A stretch of DNA of 24,260 nt from Verrucomicrobia bacterium UBA3761 (GCA_002371135.1 DFGB01000056.1:7474-31733), one strand, 5' to 3'. Counted from the stretch's first letter, positions 7,400 to 15,824 are shown. The notes: generated by a model from the sequence alone, not told the origin. Program-made: numbers and translations.

Positions 7400-7660
7400 G
7401 AATTTTTTCGATTTTCGATTTTTCGATTGTTTCAAGCATTCCATTTTAACACAGAGGCACAGAGAAACAGAGATGCACAGAGAGAAGAATTTTTTCGATT
7501 GTTCGATTGTTTCAAGCATTCCATTTTCAACAACGGATTTGCTCGCGGCTAACGCCGCTCGCGAGCAAATCCGTTGTTGAAAACTCTGCGCATCTCTGTT
7601 CCTCTGTGCCTCTGTGTTAAAATGGAATGCTTGAAACAATCGAAAAATCGAAAAATTCTC
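7400..7660. repeat. Nested palindrome upstream of the hydF fusion gene
   Basis: Outer arms of about 65 bp (about 7415-7482 and 7584-7652, two mismatches seen) enclose a second, perfect 23-bp inverted repeat (7525-7547 and 7560-7582). The outer arms carry ACACAGAGGCACAGAG-type repeats and TTTCAAGCATTCC; part of the arm is duplicated directly at 7484-7527. No promoter or ribosome site is evident in the 285 bp between the GHL10 and hydF genes, and no gene. Confidence 0.85.
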
Positions 7661-7681
7661 AGTGTTGAATAGACGGGCTCT

Positions 7682-9301
7682 TTATTTCCAGACGCCGAGT
7701 CTCAAATACGGCAGGATGTTCTTCTCGAGCGTGGCGTCGAGGTCGAAGAGCGCGACGCCTGCGAGGCCGTATTTGCGGGCGATCAAAATCTGCTCGATCG
7801 CCTTGCGGGCGTCGAGACGGGATTCGTTTGCTGTTATGCCGATGCCGGCGATGGTGCGCGGCGCGTGCTTTTTGAGCGAAGCATGCTGGGCGACGAACGA
7901 CTCGAACTTTACATTGTCTTCCGTGTAGTCCATCGGCACGACGTAGTCGACGATATGCGAATCCAGCCAGCCGGGCCAGTCCTGACCGACGGATGCGACG
8001 CACGCCGGATACTTGCCGAGCACGGCGACGGTAAACCATTTGGACTTCTTCACGCGCCCCCTCGCGCCGGCGACGAACTTCGATATCACGCCCGTGGCAT
8101 TGGCGGGCTTGACGGCCCTCTCGTACCACCTGACGAAATCGAGGTGTATGCCGCCGACATTGTACTTCGCCTGTATTTCGTCGATCGCCTTGTAGATATG
8201 GTTGCGGACGTCCGGGTTGGCGGGATCGAGATATTCAGATAGTCCGCCGTCGCGCGTTTTCAGCCGCCACCCCTTCTGTTTGAAGTTTTCGAGGCGCTCC
8301 GGAGTCCCGCGTGTCGCATTGAAGCAAAGAATCCACGCATGGACGCGAATGCCAGAGCCGGCCGCGGCGGCGAGGCACGCCTTCAACTGGTCGCCCTCCT
8401 GCTCGAAAATCTTCGAGCGCGGCAACACGTCCGACGGATAATGCGCAAACGCGGCGCCCGCGACATTGAGAAACAAGTCGCTCACGCCCGCATCCTTGAG
8501 CACCTTCATCGTGCGCGGCCAATCGCCGGGATAGAGTCCGCACCCGGTATGGTCCCAGACGGCATGGATCTCGCCGCGCCGCGGCGTCTGGCAAGACGCG
8601 AACGAAGAAAGAGCGGCGATCTCGCGCGACTTGCGCGCCGCCGCATCCTTCGCATTCCAGAGCCTCGGCACGATCGCCCCCACAAGCGACGCGAGCAGTT
8701 GCGCCTTCAAATCCTCGTCGCCGTCTGCGAGCAGGACGTGGGTCATCCAATACCCCGCCGCCGTCGAAATCCAAGCCGCGTCGCCAGTCGAGCGCCGGGC
8801 TCTATCCGACCACGTCGCAATCACCCTTCCCTTGCCGGGGAGAGGTTCCGCGCGTTGCAGGACCGTGGACGTCTGGCGAATAGAGCGCGGCAGTCCGGCG
8901 GGGAATTTGGCGTTGAAATCCATGCAACTCCACTGCCCTGGATACGACGCCTTCGCATAGCCAAGCACTTTGACGCCCATCAGCCGCGAGAGCGCAGGCG
9001 ACGAAGAATAGAAGACGACCAGCTTCCCGCCGCGATTCTTGTACGCGGCGATTGCATTCATATCCGCAGCGCTTGGTTCATCGTAGCCGATGAGGAACGC
9101 TATCTTCGCCGTCGCGAGCGCACTTGAAAGCCCTTTCGCATCGGCGACTTCGGCCGGGATTCCCTCGCCCTTGAGCCACCGGGCAGCATGACGCGCGAGG
9201 GATGTATAATACCCCGCTTCCTTTGCCACTACGCACACATCCCCCGCCCACGCCATTGCGCAGAAGAAGAAAGCGGCGAGCACAAAAAGAAAGCGCTTCA
9301 T
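7682..9301 (-). CDS. Secreted GHL10-type glycosyl hydrolase-like protein
   Basis: A 539-residue exported protein of the family-10-like glycosyl hydrolase group (GHL10/DUF187 TIM barrel), whose members are thought to act on cell-wall or surface glycans. Residues 1-19 are a signal peptide (Lys-Arg, hydrophobic core, AWA cleavage site). Residues about 20-220 form an alpha/beta domain resembling a class I amidotransferase-like (ThuA-type) fold; that reading is tentative. The barrel starts near EIHAVWDHTG (about 244-253), with GGIHLDFVRWY at 383-393 and VVPMDYTED near 463-471, the family's conserved strand ends. It follows fcl by 42 bp and is probably cotranscribed with the envelope cluster, which fits a role in surface polysaccharide handling. 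The substrate is unknown. Confidence 0.82.
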   Translation of the reverse strand: MKRFLFVLAAFFFCAMAWAGDVCVVAKEAGYYTSLARHAARWLKGEGIPAEVADAKGLSSALATAKIAFLIGYDEPSAADMNAIAAYKNRGGKLVVFYSSSPALSRLMGVKVLGYAKASYPGQWSCMDFNAKFPAGLPRSIRQTSTVLQRAEPLPGKGRVIATWSDRARRSTGDAAWISTAAGYWMTHVLLADGDEDLKAQLLASLVGAIVPRLWNAKDAAARKSREIAALSSFASCQTPRRGEIHAVWDHTGCGLYPGDWPRTMKVLKDAGVSDLFLNVAGAAFAHYPSDVLPRSKIFEQEGDQLKACLAAAAGSGIRVHAWILCFNATRGTPERLENFKQKGWRLKTRDGGLSEYLDPANPDVRNHIYKAIDEIQAKYNVGGIHLDFVRWYERAVKPANATGVISKFVAGARGRVKKSKWFTVAVLGKYPACVASVGQDWPGWLDSHIVDYVVPMDYTEDNVKFESFVAQHASLKKHAPRTIAGIGITANESRLDARKAIEQILIARKYGLAGVALFDLDATLEKNILPYLRLGVWK

Positions 9302-9343
9302 GACTGGCGGAATTCCAGATGTTCCAGAAGAGATCCAGAGCTT

Positions 9344-10279
9344 CTAGAGTCTTATCGTTCCAGCGGCGAGTTCGGCGCGGTAGGAGGCGACCGTGCGGCG
9401 CAGACCTTCGGCAAGCGAAATCTCGCTCTTCCAGCCAAGCGAACGGATGAGCGACGTATCGCAAAGCTTGCGCGGCGTACCGTCGGGCTTCGTCGAATCC
9501 CAGACAATCTCCGCCTTCGAGCCAGTCGCAGCCTTCACGGCTTCGGCGAGTTCACGGATCGTCACTTCCTCGCCCGAGCCGACGTTCATCAGATCGGGAG
9601 GGTTCTCGAGCCCGAGCGCGAAAAGACATGCAGCGGCGAGATCGTCGACATGCAGAAATTCGCGAATCGCCGAGCCCGTCCCCCACAGCGTCACCTTGCC
9701 CTTCGCCGTCTCGAACTTGCGGATGAGCGTGGGGAGGACGTGGCCGTGGACGATGTCGTAATTGTCCCCCGGTCCGTAGAGATTCGTCGGCATGAGCGAA
9801 TGGTAGAGGAGGCCGCGCTCGCGACGCAGGAATTCGCACAACTTAAGCCCCGAGATTTTTGCAAGCGCATATCCCTCGTTCGTCTTTTCGAGCTCGCTCG
9901 TCAGGAGCGCGGATTCCGGGATGGGCTGCGGGGCCATGCGCGGATAGATGCAGGTGGAGCCAAGGAACAAGAGCCGCTTGACGCCGTGCGCGGCCGCCTC
10001 CCAGACGGTGTTCATCGCGATGAGCTCGTTTTCGTAGAGGAAGAGCGAGTTTGCGGCGGAATTGGCGCCGATGCCGCCGACGCGGGCGGCGGCGATGACG
10101 GCGACGTCGATTTTGTTCGCGGCGTAGAACTCCGCCACGGCCTTGCGGTCGGTGAGGTCGAGCTCCGAATGGGTGGCCGTTACGATGTTTTCACAGCCCG
10201 CGGCCTTGAGGGCGCGCACGACCGCCGCCCCCACCATGCCGCGATGCCCCGCCACGTAGATGACGCTAGACTTGTCCAT
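9344..10279 (-). CDS. fcl: GDP-L-fucose synthase
   Basis: Epimerase-reductase that turns GDP-4-keto-6-deoxymannose into GDP-L-fucose with NADPH, in the cytoplasm; the product feeds surface polysaccharides or glycoproteins. The 311 residues match the family. The Rossmann motif GHRGMVG is at 11-17, the catalytic S108 and C110 lie in STCIYP, and Y137-x3-K141 lie in GYALAKIS, corresponding to E. coli S107, C109, Y136 and K140. It begins 2 bp after the gmd stop codon, so the two are translationally coupled partners in the same pathway. No deviation from the family was noticed. Confidence 0.96.
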   Translation of the reverse strand: MDKSSVIYVAGHRGMVGAAVVRALKAAGCENIVTATHSELDLTDRKAVAEFYAANKIDVAVIAAARVGGIGANSAANSLFLYENELIAMNTVWEAAAHGVKRLLFLGSTCIYPRMAPQPIPESALLTSELEKTNEGYALAKISGLKLCEFLRRERGLLYHSLMPTNLYGPGDNYDIVHGHVLPTLIRKFETAKGKVTLWGTGSAIREFLHVDDLAAACLFALGLENPPDLMNVGSGEEVTIRELAEAVKAATGSKAEIVWDSTKPDGTPRKLCDTSLIRSLGWKSEISLAEGLRRTVASYRAELAAGTIRL

Positions 10280-10281
10280 CC

Positions 10282-11289
10282 TCAGGCCTCTTTGAATTTG
10301 CGTTCCTTCTCGGCAAGCGCGAGGTCGGCGTCGACCATCAGTTTGACGAGTTCTTTGAAGCGGACTTTCGGCTCCCAGCCGAGTTCGCGCTTCGCTTTGG
10401 AGGCGTCGCCCAGGAGCTGGTCGACTTCCGTCGGACGCGTGTAGCGCGCATCATACTCGACGTACTTCTCCCAATCGAGCCCGACATGGCCGAACGCCTC
10501 GGCGAGGAACTCCTTCACGGAATGCATCTCGCCCGTGGCGAGGACGAAATCCTCCGGCTTGTCGTGCTGGAGGATCCTCCACATGCCCTCGACGTAGTCT
10601 GCGGCGTAGCCCCAGTCGCGCAGGGAATTGATGTTGCCCATGTAGAGCTTGTCCTGAAGGCCGACCTTGATGCGGCCGACGGCGCGAGTGATCTTGCGCG
10701 TCACGAACGTCTCGCCGCGGCGGGGCGATTCGTGGTTGAAGAGGATGCCGTTCGACGCGAACACGCCATACGCCTCGCGGTAGTTCCTCACCGCCCAGTA
10801 CGAATAGAGCTTCGCGACTGCATACGGGCTGCGCGGGTAGAACGGCGTAGTCTCCTTCTGCGGGACTTCCTGCACGAGGCCGAAGAGCTCGGAGGTCGAA
10901 GCCTGGTAGAACTTCGTGAGCTTGGCGCGACCCGTGAGGTGGATCGCCTCGAGAAGCCTCATCGTGCCCAAGGCGTCGACGTCGCCCGTGAACTCCGGCG
11001 AATCGAACGAAACGCGCACGTGGCTCTGGGCGGCGAGGTTGTAGATTTCGTCCGGCTGCGTTTCATACACGAGGCGCACGAGGTTGGAGCTGTCCCCCAT
11101 GTCGCCATAGTGCAGGAAGAGCGTCCTCCCGTTGACATGCGGATCCTGGTAGAGGTGGTCGATGCGGCCCGTATTGAACGTGGACGCACGACGGATGAGC
11201 CCGTGGACTTCATAGCCCTTGGAGAGCAGCAGCTCCGCGAGGTAGCTTCCATCCTGACCGGTGATGCCTGTGATGAGTGCTTTTTTCAT
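10282..11289 (-). CDS. gmd: GDP-mannose 4,6-dehydratase
   Basis: Converts GDP-D-mannose to GDP-4-keto-6-deoxy-D-mannose, the first step to GDP-L-fucose. The protein has 335 residues. The NADP-binding GITGQDGSYLAE is at 8-19, the catalytic T132 and E134 lie in STSELFG, and Y156-x3-K160 lie in SPYAVAK, all at the positions of the E. coli enzyme. The substrate loop NHESPRRGETFVTRKI is present. It starts 30 bp after the murF stop and is followed directly by fcl, making a complete GDP-fucose module inside an envelope operon. Confidence 0.97.
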   Translation of the reverse strand: MKKALITGITGQDGSYLAELLLSKGYEVHGLIRRASTFNTGRIDHLYQDPHVNGRTLFLHYGDMGDSSNLVRLVYETQPDEIYNLAAQSHVRVSFDSPEFTGDVDALGTMRLLEAIHLTGRAKLTKFYQASTSELFGLVQEVPQKETTPFYPRSPYAVAKLYSYWAVRNYREAYGVFASNGILFNHESPRRGETFVTRKITRAVGRIKVGLQDKLYMGNINSLRDWGYAADYVEGMWRILQHDKPEDFVLATGEMHSVKEFLAEAFGHVGLDWEKYVEYDARYTRPTEVDQLLGDASKAKRELGWEPKVRFKELVKLMVDADLALAEKERKFKEA

Positions 11290-11319
11290 ATGTGTTTTTC
11301 CATGAAATGGTTGAACGTG

Positions 11320-12450
11320 CTATTTGACAATGAAACCGAGGCGCATGCCGTGCGAGGCCTTGAGAAGGACGGCGTCGCCAGGGCGGAGCACTTCGCCGAG
11401 CTTCGCCTTGAGCGCGGCGGCGTCCGGGAAACGAAACGCGGCGGCGCATTTCGACGCAGTCTCGCCGACGGCGACGACGAGGTCCATGCCGCATTTGGCG
11501 GCGTGGTCGAAGACGGCGGCGTGGTATACGGGCGCATCCGGGCCGAGTTCGAACATGTCGCCGAGGATCGCCACATGGCGGCGACCTGGGAAGCGGGCGG
11601 CGAACGCGTCGAGGGCGGCAATCATCGCGTCCGGGTTGGCGTTGTAGGTATCGTCGATGAACGTGATGCCGTCCGGGCCGTCGATTTCTTTTGCGCGTCC
11701 ATCGGGGAGCGAGAGGTTTTCAAGCGCGGCGATTGCCGAATTTTCCGCGAGACCGAAGCGCTCTGCGACCGTGAAGGCAAGCGCGGCGTTCGCCTGGTTG
11801 TATTCGCCGGGGAGGACGTTCTCCACGGCGGCGGCGAGACGCGGCGGCAGAGGCCGCGCGACAACGAGCGGCGTCGCGCCGGCAGTCTCGCGCAGCACGT
11901 CCGCAGCATGGCATCCCGCGGGTATGACGCCGAACTCTTTGGCGGCTTTCAATATCGCGCCCTTCTCGCGCGCAATGCCCTCGCGTGTGAGGAAGAACTC
12001 CAGGTGCGCCGTCCCGACGTTTGTGACGATGCCGACGTCCGGCGCGCCTATCGCCGCGAGCGCCGCGATCTCGCCAGGATGGTTGGAGCCCATTTCCAGA
12101 ATGAGGAAGTCGAGCGCATCCGGCGCGTTGACGATCGTGAGCGGCACGCCGATGTGGTTGTTGTAGTTCTCCTCGGTCGCGTATGTCCTGCCGAGGGCGG
12201 AAAAGAATACTCGCAGAAACTCCTTCGTCGTAGTCTTGCCGGAAGACCCCGTGACCGCGATCACCTTCGCATCCATCGCGGCGCGGCGCGCCTTCGCGAT
12301 GCGCACTAGTTCATCGAGGCCGTCGATCACGCCGGCCGCGCCCTTGGCCATCGCCTGCGGTATGAAGTCGTGGCCGTCGCGCCGCTCTCCCTTGATCGCG
12401 ACGAAGTACATCCCGGGCTCGAGAAGCCGCGTATCGTAAGTCGCTTTCAT
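11320..12450 (-). CDS. murF: UDP-MurNAc-tripeptide:D-Ala-D-Ala ligase
   Basis: Adds the D-Ala-D-Ala dipeptide to the peptidoglycan precursor in the cytoplasm, using ATP. The Mur-ligase P-loop VTGSSGKTTTKE is at about 66-77, followed by NYNNHIGVPLT, EMGSNHPGEI and DDTYNANPDAM, all diagnostic. At 376 residues it is clearly shorter than usual (about 450). The N-terminus opens directly in TYDTRLLEPGMYFVAIKGE, so about 25 residues of domain 1 appear to be missing. I chose ATG 12450, 5 nt after the lpxA stop, because GGGG lies upstream; GTG 12462 would overlap lpxA by 7 nt and add four residues. Neither start restores the missing part. The presence of the gene implies a peptidoglycan wall. Confidence 0.92.
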   Translation of the reverse strand: MKATYDTRLLEPGMYFVAIKGERRDGHDFIPQAMAKGAAGVIDGLDELVRIAKARRAAMDAKVIAVTGSSGKTTTKEFLRVFFSALGRTYATEENYNNHIGVPLTIVNAPDALDFLILEMGSNHPGEIAALAAIGAPDVGIVTNVGTAHLEFFLTREGIAREKGAILKAAKEFGVIPAGCHAADVLRETAGATPLVVARPLPPRLAAAVENVLPGEYNQANAALAFTVAERFGLAENSAIAALENLSLPDGRAKEIDGPDGITFIDDTYNANPDAMIAALDAFAARFPGRRHVAILGDMFELGPDAPVYHAAVFDHAAKCGMDLVVAVGETASKCAAAFRFPDAAALKAKLGEVLRPGDAVLLKASHGMRLGFIVK

Positions 12451-12455
12451 TTTAT

Positions 12456-13235
12456 TCAGCACACCCCGCGGCTTGAATTGCGGTAGAAGGCGACGAGCTC
12501 CTTGATTTCAGGGAGCTGCTCGATGTCGTTCTCGACGCGGTCGAGCGCCTGCGTGCGGTTGAGGCCGCTGCGGTAGATGAAGCGGTGCGCCTCCTTGAGC
12601 GCCTGCACGGTCTCCTTGGCGAAGCCGCGGCGCGTGAGGCCCACTATGTTCACGCCGATTACCTTCTGGTTGCCCGCTTCTTCGTCGACCAGCATGTAGG
12701 GCGGCGAATCCTGGCGGATTTTCACCATGCCGCCGGTCATCGAATGCTTGCCGACGGTGACGAACTGGTGCGCGGCGCAGCATCCGCCGACGATCGCCCA
12801 ATCCTGAAGATGCACGTCGCCCGCGAGCTGCACGCCGTTCGAGCAGATCACGTGGTTGCCGAGGATGACGCCATGCGCCGCGTGGCAGTATGCCATGAAG
12901 AGGCAATCGTCGCCTATGACCGTCTTCTCGCCGTCCGCCGTGCCGAGGTGGATGGTCGCGAATTCGCGTATCACCGTGCGGTTGCCGATTTCAACGTAGC
13001 TGACGCTGCCCTCTTTGTACTTGAGGTCCTGCGTCTTCATGCCGACGAGCGCGTAGGGGAAAATCTGGCTCATCTCTCCGATGGTCGTGTGGCCGTCCAC
13101 GATCGCGCCCTGGCCGATCGTCGTGCCGTTGCCGATTTTGACGTCAGGCCCGATGTGCGCATAAGGCCCGATTGCGACATCTTCGCCCAGCACGGCGCCA
13201 TCTTCAACTATCGCGGTAGGATGTATCTTGGCCAT
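12456..13235 (-). CDS. lpxA: Acyl-ACP:UDP-N-acetylglucosamine O-acyltransferase
   Basis: First enzyme of lipid A synthesis. The 259-residue protein has the left-handed beta-helix hexapeptide pattern over about 1-190 and a helical C-terminal domain. CHAAH at 117-121 aligns with the E. coli active site, with H121 as the catalytic base (E. coli H125). QDLKY at 69-73 and the GVNIVGLTRRGF segment (about 193-205) are the substrate-binding loops. It overlaps or abuts murF and lies 12 bp after the LptF/G permease gene, so lipid A synthesis and LPS export are encoded together. The organism should therefore make LPS and have an outer membrane. No lpxC, lpxD or fabZ is linked here, unlike many bacteria. 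Confidence 0.95.
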   Translation of the reverse strand: MAKIHPTAIVEDGAVLGEDVAIGPYAHIGPDVKIGNGTTIGQGAIVDGHTTIGEMSQIFPYALVGMKTQDLKYKEGSVSYVEIGNRTVIREFATIHLGTADGEKTVIGDDCLFMAYCHAAHGVILGNHVICSNGVQLAGDVHLQDWAIVGGCCAAHQFVTVGKHSMTGGMVKIRQDSPPYMLVDEEAGNQKVIGVNIVGLTRRGFAKETVQALKEAHRFIYRSGLNRTQALDRVENDIEQLPEIKELVAFYRNSSRGVC

Positions 13236-13247
13236 GGAATCTCCTTG

Positions 13248-14390
13248 TTATCTGTTTTTTGAAATAAACTTCGCCGCCAGCGCCAGAGTCAGCGCGACAG
13301 GCGTCCAGATCAGAATCTCCGGATGGATCGCGTAGCTCATCTGCAGGCTGATCATAAGCATGACGAGCAGGTAGTAGCCGATCGCCACGGCGAGGGAAAT
13401 CGCCATGCCGATCGTGCTCTCCTTGCGCTGGGCGCGTATGCCGAGCGGCACGCCGATCATTATGAAGCAGAACGACGCGGCTGCGAACACGAAACGTTTT
13501 GAGAGCTCGACCTTGAGCTTGCTGCGGGCGCGCTTCAGATTGCGCTTTATCTTCTTCACCTCGTCCGGCGCGACTTCGCCGTCCTTTTCGGCGTGGGCTA
13601 TAGCGCGCTCGTTCAGGTTCTTCGTCTCTTCGAGTTTTTCCACGAGTTCCCTGAAACGCATATCTTTGCCCTTCTTCGTGTACTTCGTGTCGGCAAGGGC
13701 GTCCTTCACGGTATACTGGTAGCGGGCGATGCGTGCCATGCCGGGGTGCTCGGCGTCGATGGGGTCGACCGTCATGTTGTAGAGGTCGAGATTTATGTCG
13801 CGCCCTTCGCTTTCGACAAGCGCCTTCGCGGCCGTTATCGTCCGCTCGATACGCGAATCGGAGTAGTCGAAGACTACGAGATCGCGCAGCCAGTTCCCCT
13901 CCTTCGCGCCGAAATAGAGCTTCACCTTGGGGAAGTCGTCTATCCAGAGCCCCGGCTCCAGCAGTTCGAGGCCCGTATCCACGGAGACCTTCGACTTGAG
14001 GCTCCGCCGCACTTCGTGCTCGCGAGGGACGATTTCGTTGTTGATCCACGCGCCAAAGAGCGCACAGGCAAAGCCGAACATCATCGGCCACTTCATGACG
14101 GAAACGAGATTCACGCCGCACGCCCTCATAGCCGCAATCTCGCTGTCCGCCGACAGCCGCGAAAAGACGAGCACGCTCGAAACGAGCAGCGCGAGCGGTA
14201 TCGTCCACTGCATCGTCTCGGGCAGGCAGACCGACGCGAAATCCCAGACAAACGCAATCGAAACGCCGTCGAGTATGAAGGAGACGATCTGCACCATCAG
14301 CCCGATCGTGAGCACGAAGCTCAAGACGAGAAACGCCAGCGCGAAACTCGTCAGGAACGATTTGAAGACGTATTTTTCGATTGTTTTCAC
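13248..14390 (-). CDS. LPS export permease, LptF/LptG family
   Basis: Inner-membrane subunit of the LptB2FG transporter that extracts LPS and passes it to the periplasmic bridge. From GTG 14390 it has 380 residues: three N-terminal helices, the conserved cytoplasmic loop SRLSADSEIAAMRACG, a periplasmic beta-jellyroll region (about 130-240) and three C-terminal helices with IGVPLGIRAQRKES. A Lys/Glu-rich coiled-coil-like insert lies at about 225-290. GTG 14390 was chosen because the 34 codons upstream are TTGAAAAG-type repeat DNA; the family N-terminus begins at KTIEKYVFKSF. No ribosome site is visible. lpxA follows after 12 bp. LptF and LptG cannot be separated by inspection, and the partner gene is not in the window. 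Confidence 0.9.
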   Translation of the reverse strand: MKTIEKYVFKSFLTSFALAFLVLSFVLTIGLMVQIVSFILDGVSIAFVWDFASVCLPETMQWTIPLALLVSSVLVFSRLSADSEIAAMRACGVNLVSVMKWPMMFGFACALFGAWINNEIVPREHEVRRSLKSKVSVDTGLELLEPGLWIDDFPKVKLYFGAKEGNWLRDLVVFDYSDSRIERTITAAKALVESEGRDINLDLYNMTVDPIDAEHPGMARIARYQYTVKDALADTKYTKKGKDMRFRELVEKLEETKNLNERAIAHAEKDGEVAPDEVKKIKRNLKRARSKLKVELSKRFVFAAASFCFIMIGVPLGIRAQRKESTIGMAISLAVAIGYYLLVMLMISLQMSYAIHPEILIWTPVALTLALAAKFISKNR

Positions 14391-14396
14391 GAGATT

Positions 14397-14538
14397 AAAA
14401 GTTGAAAAGTTGAAAAGTTGAAAGGTTGAAAAGACTGCGGGCATTCTGGCATTTCTAGATTTCTCAGTTCCTGGAGCTTTTAGGCTTTTCAACTTTTCAA
14501 CCTTTCAACCTTTCAACTTTTCAACTTTTCAACTTCAA
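14397..14538. repeat. TTGAAAAG inverted repeat between tyrS and lptF/G
   Basis: Tandem GTTGAAAA/GTTGAAAG units at 14397-14433 are mirrored by their complement at 14485-14538, with a spacer containing a TTTCTAGA-type sequence. The right arm forms the last codons and the stop codon of tyrS; the left arm abuts the permease start. The transcript can fold into a long, A/U-rich hairpin. Confidence 0.85.
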
Positions 14539-15786
14539 TAGGAAATTATTCTTCTTGCCCTGCTTGAGGACGGCGATGCGGCCGTCGACGAGGTCGGACT
14601 CGGCGAACACGCGCGCAACGTCGACCTTCTCGCCGTTGAGCGAAAGCCCGCCCTGCTGCGCCATGCGCCGCGCCTCGCCGTTGGACTTGAACATCCCCGC
14701 CGCCGCAGCCACTGCGTACACGCACTTGCCGACGACTTCCTCCTTGGCGAGCGTCGCGGACTTGACGTCCTTGAAAATCTCTTCAAGCTCCGCCGCGCTC
14801 TTGCCGGCCACGTCGCCGCCGAAAAGCGTCTTTGTGGCCCCGAGCGCCGTCTTGAGTCCTTCTTCGCCGTGGACGAGCAGCGTCAGCTCTTCGGCCAGCA
14901 GCTTCTGCGCAAGGCGCTCTTCCGGACGCTTCTTCGATTCTTCCTCGATCGCCGCGATCTCTTCGAGCGAACGCATGGAAAAAACCTTCATGTAGCGTAT
15001 CACATCGGCGTCGGCGACGCGCAAGAAGTATTGGTACCAATCGTAGACGCTCGTCATTTCCGCGTTCAGGAAAAGCGCATTGCCCTCTGACTTGCCGAAC
15101 TTGCGGCCGGCTGAATCGAGGAGGAGCGGGAACGTGAGCCCCCAGACGGTCTTGCCGCGCATGCGGTGCACGAGGTCGGTGCCGGCCGTGATGTTGCCCC
15201 ACTGGTCGCCGCCGCCCACTTCAAGCTGGCAGCCGTAATTGTCGTAAAGGTGCAGGAAGTCGTTGCCCTGGAGGATCTGGTAGGAAAATTCCGTGAACGT
15301 GAGCGCCCCTTCGCTCGCTTCAAGCCTCTTCTTGACGGACTCCTTGGCCAGCATCTGCGGTACGCGGAAATTTATGGCGATGTCGCGCAGAAACTCTATC
15401 GCGCTTGTACCTTTGTACCAGTCGTAGTTGTCGACCATGATGGCGGCGTTGGGGCCGTCGAAGTCAAGGATGCGCGAAAGGTTCTCGCGTATGCCCTTCT
15501 TGTTCTCAGCCACCTGCTCGACGGTCAGCATGTTCCGTTCCGCGCTCTTGCCGGAGGGATCGCCGATGAGGCCCGTCGCCCCGCCCACAAGCGCGATTAC
15601 CCTGTGACCGGCCTTCTGGAATCGACGCAAAACCATGATCGAGACGAGATTCCCCGCCTGCAGACTGCGAGCGCTGGGGTCGAACCCGCAATACAGCGTC
15701 AACGGCTTCTCCATCGCCTCGGCTATTGCTGGATCGGTTAGGGACTCCACCAGCCCCCGCGCCTTCAATTCTTCAAGTAGTTTCAT
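14521..15786 (-). CDS. tyrS: Tyrosyl-tRNA synthetase
   Basis: Charges tRNA-Tyr. It has 421 residues: a catalytic domain with YCGFDPSARSLQAGNL (32-47), GGATGLIGDPSGKS (68-81), EFSYQILQGNDF (166-177), GGGDQWGNI (191-199) and KFGKS (229-233), then a helical region and a C-terminal S4 RNA-binding domain (about 350-421). The HIGH tetrapeptide reads QAGN (43-46), and the residue matching B. stearothermophilus T40 is S38, so the usual triphosphate-binding set is altered. The final codons and stop come from the TTGAAAAG repeat. The promoter lies only 8 nt before the ATG. It heads the cluster that continues into lptF/G and lpxA. Confidence 0.96.
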   Translation of the reverse strand: MKLLEELKARGLVESLTDPAIAEAMEKPLTLYCGFDPSARSLQAGNLVSIMVLRRFQKAGHRVIALVGGATGLIGDPSGKSAERNMLTVEQVAENKKGIRENLSRILDFDGPNAAIMVDNYDWYKGTSAIEFLRDIAINFRVPQMLAKESVKKRLEASEGALTFTEFSYQILQGNDFLHLYDNYGCQLEVGGGDQWGNITAGTDLVHRMRGKTVWGLTFPLLLDSAGRKFGKSEGNALFLNAEMTSVYDWYQYFLRVADADVIRYMKVFSMRSLEEIAAIEEESKKRPEERLAQKLLAEELTLLVHGEEGLKTALGATKTLFGGDVAGKSAAELEEIFKDVKSATLAKEEVVGKCVYAVAAAAGMFKSNGEARRMAQQGGLSLNGEKVDVARVFAESDLVDGRIAVLKQGKKNNFLLKLKS

Positions 15787-15794
15787 GGCCGTAT

Positions 15795-15824
15795 ATTATA
15801 CCATTTCACAGGCCAAAGGGTCAA
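15795..15824 (-). promoter_or_regulatory. Promoter of tyrS
   Basis: TTGACC (15824-15819), 18 bp, TATAAT (15800-15795), preceded by TGG. Only 8 nt (ATACGGCC) separate the -10 box from the ATG at 15786, so the transcript should be leaderless or start 1-2 nt upstream. The same ATGGTATAATATACGGC block stands before the M18 aminopeptidase gene. Confidence 0.78.

Noticed and set aside
5768..7552. Long plus-strand open frame opposite hydF, and other plus-strand frames
   Set aside because: They are Arg-rich mirror frames of high-GC genes, without recognisable motifs or ribosome sites.
7397..7639. Open frame extending the hydF fusion by 81 codons
   Set aside because: It runs entirely through the palindromic repeat, and the normal HydF N-terminus begins at ATG 7396.
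9206..9211. Plus-strand TATAAT inside the GHL10 gene
   Set aside because: No -35 box and no plus-strand gene follows; it encodes part of the minus-strand protein.
14391..14492. 34-codon extension of the LptF/G permease
   Set aside because: It is a translation of TTGAAAAG-type repeat DNA; the family N-terminus starts at GTG 14390.
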